Shown in pieces: positions 57,820 through 64,000 of a DNA stretch of 64,000 nt (positions are counted from its first letter, which is position 1; the number at the start of each line of letters is the position of its first letter). The stretch is taken from NCBI RefSeq assembly GCF_943734655.1, contig NC_071354.1, forward strand, positions 42,509,744 to 42,573,743, written 5' to 3'. Source of the DNA: Sabethes cyaneus. Taxonomy: Eukaryota; Arthropoda; Insecta; Diptera; Culicidae. The translations under genes and the position numbers were made by a program. The notes under the pieces were generated by a model. That model was given only the letters and a program-made list of their open reading frames with translations. It ran no database searches and was not told where the DNA came from.

Positions 57820-60800
57820 TAATTTTGGCACCAACTTTTGGATTTTTATTTGGATTGAAGGGCTCATTGGTGGCTTTCACCAAACAAATTTTAAAACTTA
57901 GAAAAAAGTGTCTAAAACGTCTTTTTCGTATAATTAGTTGGATTTTCATTGCCAGAAATATTTTCAACAGAACAATAATATTCAGCTATTAACAATTGCA
58001 TGTGACGAGTTAAGGAGAAAGGAGTCGCCACTGACTTCGAATTTCAGAAGCAGTTTCGAGCCACAAAATAAAAGTTCTGTTTTTAGATATGCATTCACTG
58101 CATTCTTCTTGCCAATCCGAATACAGCGAATTTTTACTCATGAACAGAATTTTTATTGCAAATAAAAGTACTGTTTTCAACAGAATAAATGACTCATTTC
58201 CCCTTAAAAACAGTAAGATTCCAGTAGTCGTCATTAACTTTATGGATCCTAAAATCAGATTTTATATTTAAAATAACTGTCTTCCATCAGATCACATTGA
58301 ATTTTTTTTCATGAACAGAATTATTGCTTTGAGCATAAAAATTACTTTTGAAAACCAAAAAGCCAACGATGACTACTTAAACCTTAAAGTTAGTTCACGT
58401 AACCTCCACTGCATTTGTTTCCACTCGGTAAACAAAACGGAAGGCACAATTTAGTCACAGACTTCGGTCTGTGTGGTAAAAACAAACATAAAACTTGAAG
58501 CAAAATCGTTCCGGTAAATGTCTAAATTCAATTAATTTTCATGTTTGCTCAATCGATCGAATCCGAAAAGTTCGCTGGAGAGCGAGCGGAGTATGCTGTC
58601 GGCTTGCAAACTGCAACTGTGTCTGTGACGTTCGCGCAAAACATCGGGTGATCGTTGAGGCTCAGGATCGCAAAAGGTTCACTCTATGCTTGGGGTGAGG
58701 GGGGTAGGTGCTGTGGCTGTTGTGAGTATGACGGAATCGGGCAGTCGGTTAGTGTGAAACAAAACCGTATTTTTACACTCAATTTCACAGCAACAACGGG
58801 ACGGGGCTGCTGCCACTACTGACTAGCTAGTAGTAATAGCAGCAGCAACAGCAGTAGCTTTTTCGTTTTGGGGCTGGAAATTTGTCCAGATAGACGCGGG
58901 GTGGAGGAGGGGGGTAGTAATATGGGGGAAACATCGGACGTGGGGGTGGGCGGTATTGGGTTGGGGTAAACTTGAAACGGAAAGCGCTGAAAAACAAGAA
59001 AGCAACAAAAGAAATAGCATTTTTGGCATCATCATCGTTACTGGTTTACGGTGTGCTTGTTTTATTGGTGGCACTCGTTCGTATCGTTCTCTTCTCGCAC
59101 TTCTCGTCTTCTTTTACTTTAGTTACTGTATTTTTTTTTCTGTTTTTTTTTCACTTCTGATTTTTTCTCGGAGGTTTCGGATACTTTGTATTCGCAGCGA
59201 TTTCTTGGGCTTTCTGAAGGAAAACGGTAGACAATCGTCGAGAAAATAACAAGTTGTGCTGCCACGGCCCGAGCTGAGCGAACAGGCAGGTTGAACCGGA
59301 AAGCGCAGGAAATTTTTCCATTTCCATCCGGAACCGTGGCGACGAAGGCAATGACGAAGACGAAGACGACAACGAGGAGCTGCTTCTTGATGTGCGTGTC
59401 TGTAGCCAATATGCAGTCGCTCGAGGGTCGAACGTTGTTTGGTGAAATTGACTTGACTTTCTACAGGAAATAATGCTGCCTGCCGGTACTGCCGTTTGGA
59501 ACGAAACTCGCCCGTTCTGGGCTTGTTTTCGGCAATTTAAAGAATGACTTTACATCCAATCGACCCCCTGAGGCGTTTTTCGTGCAACGAGCATATTTTC
59601 AGTGTGCAGGGAAATATTGTTCGAATTTTATTGACGGGACATTTATCTACCAGTTTAATATTCTAAATATTCTAGTTCATGTTATAACGGAAATATTCTT
59701 GTTCTGTTCGATTTCATCTCTCTATCTCATGTTTCCTTAATTCCCAGCATTATCATTAATCTACCATCACTCGAAAGGAATAAAAATCCAACCTTAAAAA
59801 ACAGGCTCTAAAATTGCGATTCTTCGACGAAAAGTAATTCTAATCTAAAATAAGCCAGTTCGGGAGAAAAAAAAATCAGAGATATTCGAGCATTGCTGAT
59901 GCACGAGAACTGGGGATGAACCGAAATTATACGCGTTTATCTCCATCTTGAAACGAGATGGGGCAGCAAAAAATCCAAACGTTCCAAGTGACGTTGATGG
60001 ATGATTGCTTTTGCGAAAAGAAATGGCAAACACACTGGGCGAAAACTGCGGTGGCCGGTGCTGTCGGTTCTGAAAGCTGGCCACGATCCTCGAGACGACG
60101 GACGGACGGACGGCCGGACGGACGAACGGACGGACGAACGGGCGAAGATTATTATCGTGCTTCTTATCGAAGAACAACGCGGAAGGTGGATTCCGAACGT
60201 GAAAAACTGCCACCCCCTCACGGACTAACAGACGGACGGACGGACGGACGACGACCGAGCCAGTGTTTCTCAATAGTGAAATGAATGGTTCTGGCTAAAT
60301 TTCATGATTGCACACTGCTGCTCTCGTCTTGTTCGGAGTTGGATCCGAGGAAAAAAAACGAGAGAGAAATAGCAAAAAAAACTCACACAGTTTGATGAAT
60401 AAGCTCCATTTTTGGCAATATCATCGGTGGAAGGAAGATTGGTTTTGTTTTTACGCTAAGACAAATTTGGAACCAAGACAGAGCTGTTTCGGAAGTTGCC
60501 AGAAATGAATGACGTACCTACGAAAAACGTTTCGGTTCTAGGAGAAATACGGAAAATTGGGATTTTATTTTATAGTTTTAAATTTCTCATATTTAAGACG
60601 TTAGAGAGAATCTTAAAAATTATCCGATTAAATTACAAAAACAATTAGTTTTATTGCTGGAGCTTCCTAATTCCTGATTTTTCCCAATGTTTAAGCGCAA
60701 TAAAGCATAAACTTATTGTCTGTTTTGGAAATAAAATTGCTTTATGAGAAAAAAAAATGTTCAAGAAAGGGGGTTTCAAAATGTTTTCCTAAATTCTACT

Positions 60801-61740
60801 GTTGGATTGACTTTTGAAAACAAAGAATCAATGCAACTGTTAAATATAAGGTGACTGCATCCATAACAGGAGAAAAAAATTTATGACTTTTGGGCAACGA
60901 TTTATTACTTTTTTCGCATCACGGGTGCACAGTAGACAAATACGGTACAATGCATTGAAAGCAGTAAAAAATATCAGTTACGATCTTGCATAAGGTTTTT
61001 GATCCATTTCTGAGGTCCAGAGTCTGACATCGGCGTTCTTTTGCATTTCTTTCATGGAAAGTTCAACTGAAGTCGTTAATAATTTGCAAATGATGGCAGT
61101 CAGCGTAAGCTTGCTACAGCAAACGAATGTAGGAATTACAGTTTGATTTTTTTGTTTATTTTGAAGATTGTTTTTTACATTTTTATTTTTAACATTGTTG
61201 AAAAAATGCCTAGTTCTTATGGCAGCCATTTAGGAAATGGCCTCATTATGGAAAGACTTATACCTTATACTTATACGTTCATAAATTTTCATTTTTTTAT
61301 TTTAAAACTGGGTAACTGTATTCTTCGAAAAATGGGCTGCGCCAGCTCAGATCATTTTATGGTCGTCAAAATCGGCTTAGTAAGAGGACCATTCGAATGG
61401 TCCAATTCAAGCATTCAAGCCACAAAAGAGGAGGGCATTGCTGCCGTAGTCGTCAGATTCGATAAGAGTCATGAATTTTCGATCCTTCGGTGTGCCTAAT
61501 AATTGGGACTTTGCTACTCTTTTTTTTATGGGAGCCTGGACCACTGCGACCATTAGTTAGATCTATTGTGGTAGACTTTGTACTCGCTCAAATGTGAGAT
61601 TATTCGCAAGCACTTTTTCTTAAAACCCTAAAATATGCAACTCGTTTAAGAACTAAAGTCAAATGATCTGGCTCAGCGTCGGAGTTTTGGTGAAAATCCA
61701 CTTTTTTACTAAATTAAGGTTTTGCCCTCAAATTGGAAGC
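57820..61740. other. Unassigned, partly GC-rich sequence with simple repeats
   Basis: No protein family recognised. 58500-59500 and 59840-60300 are richer in GC. Simple repeats: GCAGCAGCAACAGCAG near 58841, GACGGACG near 60100-60142 and 60231-60250. Frames of 60-142 codons overlap on both strands and follow these repeats. It may be unique regulatory or untranslated exon DNA. Confidence 0.3.
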
Positions 61741-62120
61741 ATCCCAGCTGGCACCAACTCCTATATCAACGGACAAAAATTATCGTAAATATCTGCTAAC
61801 AAATTCGAAAGCGTAACTAAAGCTGGATAAAGTGGGACCAAGTTGTTTTTCTATCATATATAATGATAATAACTGACATACATACGATTTTCAGCACAAA
61901 ATCGTATAGTAGTACGGAGCGACTCGCGCTTAATCGGATATTATCGTATATAAATACTTATATAGTCGTAACGCTCAAAATTATTCGTAATCACGTATAT
62001 CGCCTCCAAAATAGTACGGATATGCCAGTTTTGCGCATCACATACGATTTATTAGCATGTATATCTGTACGTAATGCTGATTTTTATCTTTTTATACATA
62101 TGAAAATGCAAGCTGGGATT
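61741..62120. other. AT-rich, possible MITE ends
   Basis: CCCAGCTGGCACCAA at 61743 recurs as CCCAGCTAGCACCAA at the very end of the window (63986-64000). A CATACGATTTT and ATACGATTTAT pair occurs at 61880-62050. These may be ends of short transposons, but no complete element is seen. Confidence 0.35.
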
Positions 62121-62220
62121 GGATCTGATTTATGATTTCAACAAGACGGCGCTACCTGCCGTACAGTCTACGAAGCAATAGACCAGTTGTGAGGTGAGTT
62201 TGGTAAGCAATCGCTCTCGT
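62121..62220 (+). pseudogene. mariner-like transposase fragment 1
   Basis: FQQDGATCRTVYEAIDQL is readable, followed by a stop and GEFGKQS. The QQD Asp corresponds to the second catalytic residue. It shares its 3' part (GACCAGTTGTGAGGTGAGTT) with fragment 2. Confidence 0.75.
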
Positions 62221-62839
62221 TGTGGATCTGTGAAACTAGACTCTCGTCTATACGAATAATCTAGTAACGATCCTACTATGTATTGAGCATTGACCAGACT
62301 TATTCGAGTTCCAGAACTCAGCTTTTCAGACTTTTCAAGTTAAACAGAAGCTGATGAACACTTCGAATGACAGCAGGTTGAAACCGGGGTCGATGTAAAC
62401 TTAATTAAGCGGACATGTGTAGGGATTGAAGGAATATTTTCTTGGAGGTTCGTTTTTCAAACTTTTATTTCTGACAGCTCACGCGTGATTTGTGGCACGC
62501 ATCAGAGTATAAAGTGCTAACTTTCCATTGAATCTAAAGCCATCACATTCTCATCACGGAAACTGTTACATCCGAGTAACAATTCATTGAATTTCATTAC
62601 CACCATTTGTGCTCTGTGAAATATGTGCTTTATAGATTTATACTTTTTGATTCTCAAAATCGGCCAAGCGAATTAGGCATTCAAGCCAAAGTAGACAAAT
62701 GTCATAGGAATTTTACTGTATTGGACCTGAAATCATCGATTCGCTCTGCACAAGGAATTTGGTCAGCAAACAAGAACAAAAAAAATACCCTTCAGCACGG
62801 TTTATGAGTTGTCAAAGCCATTGTTCCATAATATTTCAA

Positions 62840-63005
62840 AGTTGAAGACGTGGCGGTCGTTTTTGTTAAAGAAGCTCGCCAACGGTTTATATCAAATACA
62901 AGCATTAGATCTGGCCGACTTGCTGTTTCAACAAGACGGCGCTAGCTGCCGCACTAAAAACGAGACGATAGACCAGTTGTGAGGTGAGTTTGGTAAGCAA
63001 TCGAT
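62840..63005 (+). pseudogene. mariner-like transposase fragment 2
   Basis: VEDVAVVFVKEARQRF, then in a shifted frame LLFQQDGASCRTKNETIDQL, a stop, and GEFGKQS. Same region of the enzyme as fragment 1. Confidence 0.75.
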
Positions 63006-63544
63006 CTCTGGGTTCACTTGGTCGTGTGTTCAACGATGTTAAGTGACTTTAGCATGGGTTTATTCTCAGCCCCCTCAACATATTTCCTTCCTACTGAATT
63101 CTGCATTGACCAATAATGAAACCTCTTGTCAGGGAAAGTTTACAAGAATGGTACTTGCCCGAGATGCGAATGAAACCTTATGTTCAATGGCAAATTATAA
63201 CTAATCTCTAGAGACCTAGATTGCTTGAAAAGTATAAAAAAGCTTAAAAGAAAATAGGTTAAAAACACCGACGATTAAGCACGGATGTAGAGTACCCAAT
63301 AGTGCTGCCGTAACCCCAGTGTGGATCATGAATGTGAACCCTATGTGGATCGTGAATTGTCTGTCCGTCGGCGTTCTTAACAATTTTTTGATTGGGATTG
63401 TGGTACTCGAACACAGGGTAGATCTTACGAAAGAATCTTGGCCAACAAATAAGCAAACAATGTATCCAGCAAACTGAACTATTTTGTGCGATTTATGAAC
63501 TTCCAAAACCATTGTTTCTTCCACCGTATCTTTTCAAAGATGAA

Positions 63545-63860
63545 AACGTGAAGGTAGTTATTGTTTATGGAGCTCGTTATCGGTAGATGATTATGGACTT
63601 TTTATTGACGCACGACGTCTGGCCGATATGTGGTTTCAACAAGACGGCGCTGCCTGCCACAAAGTACAAGAAACTATTGACCAACTGAAAGACAAGTTTG
63701 ACGAACTAATAATTTCTCGTTTTAGACCTGTAACTTGGCCGCCTAGATCCTGTAATTTGCAACTTCTAGAACAAAGCAAAGCCTTGGTGCTCAAATTTCG
63801 CTTTTGGAAGTCGACCTTCTGTTTTTATTCGACAGACTTTGCAACCAGCTGTTAGGGCAC
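63545..63860 (+). pseudogene. mariner-like transposase fragment 3 (longest)
   Basis: VKVVIVYGARYR, a stop, MIMDFL, then in the next frame MWFQQDGAACHKVQETIDQL, DKFDELIISRFRPVTWPPRS and CNLQLLEQSKA. The order matches the catalytic core of Tc1/mariner-superfamily enzymes of the WPPRSCDLTPLD type. The block where the third acidic residue should stand is altered (NLQLLEQ) and the frame then leaves the family. Confidence 0.8.
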
Positions 63861-64000
63861 AGGACAATTGGGAGGCTAATACGATTTATTGACTCTAACA
63901 ATTGTTCGAATCGAGATTCGAAAAAGTGATGACTGGTTTGTTGGACCAGCATCGTACGTCGAGACCAACTGAGAGGTCATCACTTCCCAGCTAGCACCAA

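Noticed and set aside
59845..60284. Overlapping 75-142-codon frames with Thr-Asp-Gly-Arg or Arg-Pro-Ser-Val repeats
   Set aside because: They follow a GACG tetranucleotide repeat on both strands.
61143..61499. 118-codon plus frame with a hydrophobic start
   Set aside because: AT-rich N-terminal half and no family resemblance; cannot be separated from chance.

Overview
The window looks like nuclear DNA of a mosquito, most likely a culicine. The evidence is one intron-containing insect odorant receptor gene plus a dense mixture of degraded insect transposons: RTE, Jockey and R1-type LINEs, BEL/Pao, Tc1 and mariner, and MITEs with TA, TTAA, TATT and hAT-like target duplications. It is mostly intergenic or intronic. 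I see no bacterial-style operon, no CRISPR array, and no rRNA or tRNA gene that I can support.

Layout. 1-2210: end of a TA-flanked MITE, then a 2.1 kb pyrimidine-only-like tract with a 1.08 kb internal repeat. 2245-5935: degenerate repeat, unassigned DNA, and a dead Tc1 element with paired terminal repeats (4253-5820). 5936-9950: dispersed repeats, a Jockey 3' end, a histone H2A pseudogene in a duplicated unit, an R1-type RT fragment and a BEL/Pao integrase fragment. 10210-11930: the odorant receptor gene on the minus strand, six exons. 12345-15150: an RTE-derived non-autonomous retroelement and the second H2A pseudogene unit. 15321-24500: the satellite region. Heptamer arrays of AAAAAGT / CTTTTTA / CTTTTGA / CTTTGGA type occupy over 2 kb in two opposite orientations. 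A retroelement with a 133-copy TATTCA tail is inserted in the heptamers.

25.5-29.1 kb is mostly unassigned DNA. 29110-37160 is a LINE graveyard with several nested insertions that have readable target duplications. 39905-42870 is the best preserved LINE (RTE clade, endonuclease plus reverse transcriptase). 45828-48080 is an interspersed element carrying twelve ~143 bp tandem units. 48181-57830 holds several MITEs and microsatellites. 62100-63870 holds three decayed mariner-like transposase fragments.

The only likely host protein gene I can defend is the odorant receptor. Even that has two compensating single-base frame changes in exon 1, so it is either a recent pseudogene or carries sequence errors. 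The main points of interest are: (1) a hexamer satellite that can be shown from its target site duplication to be the expanded 3' tail of a retroelement; (2) a fast-diversifying heptamer satellite family arranged as large inverted arrays; (3) a histone H2A pseudogene amplified with its flanks; (4) several clear nested insertions that give a relative chronology.
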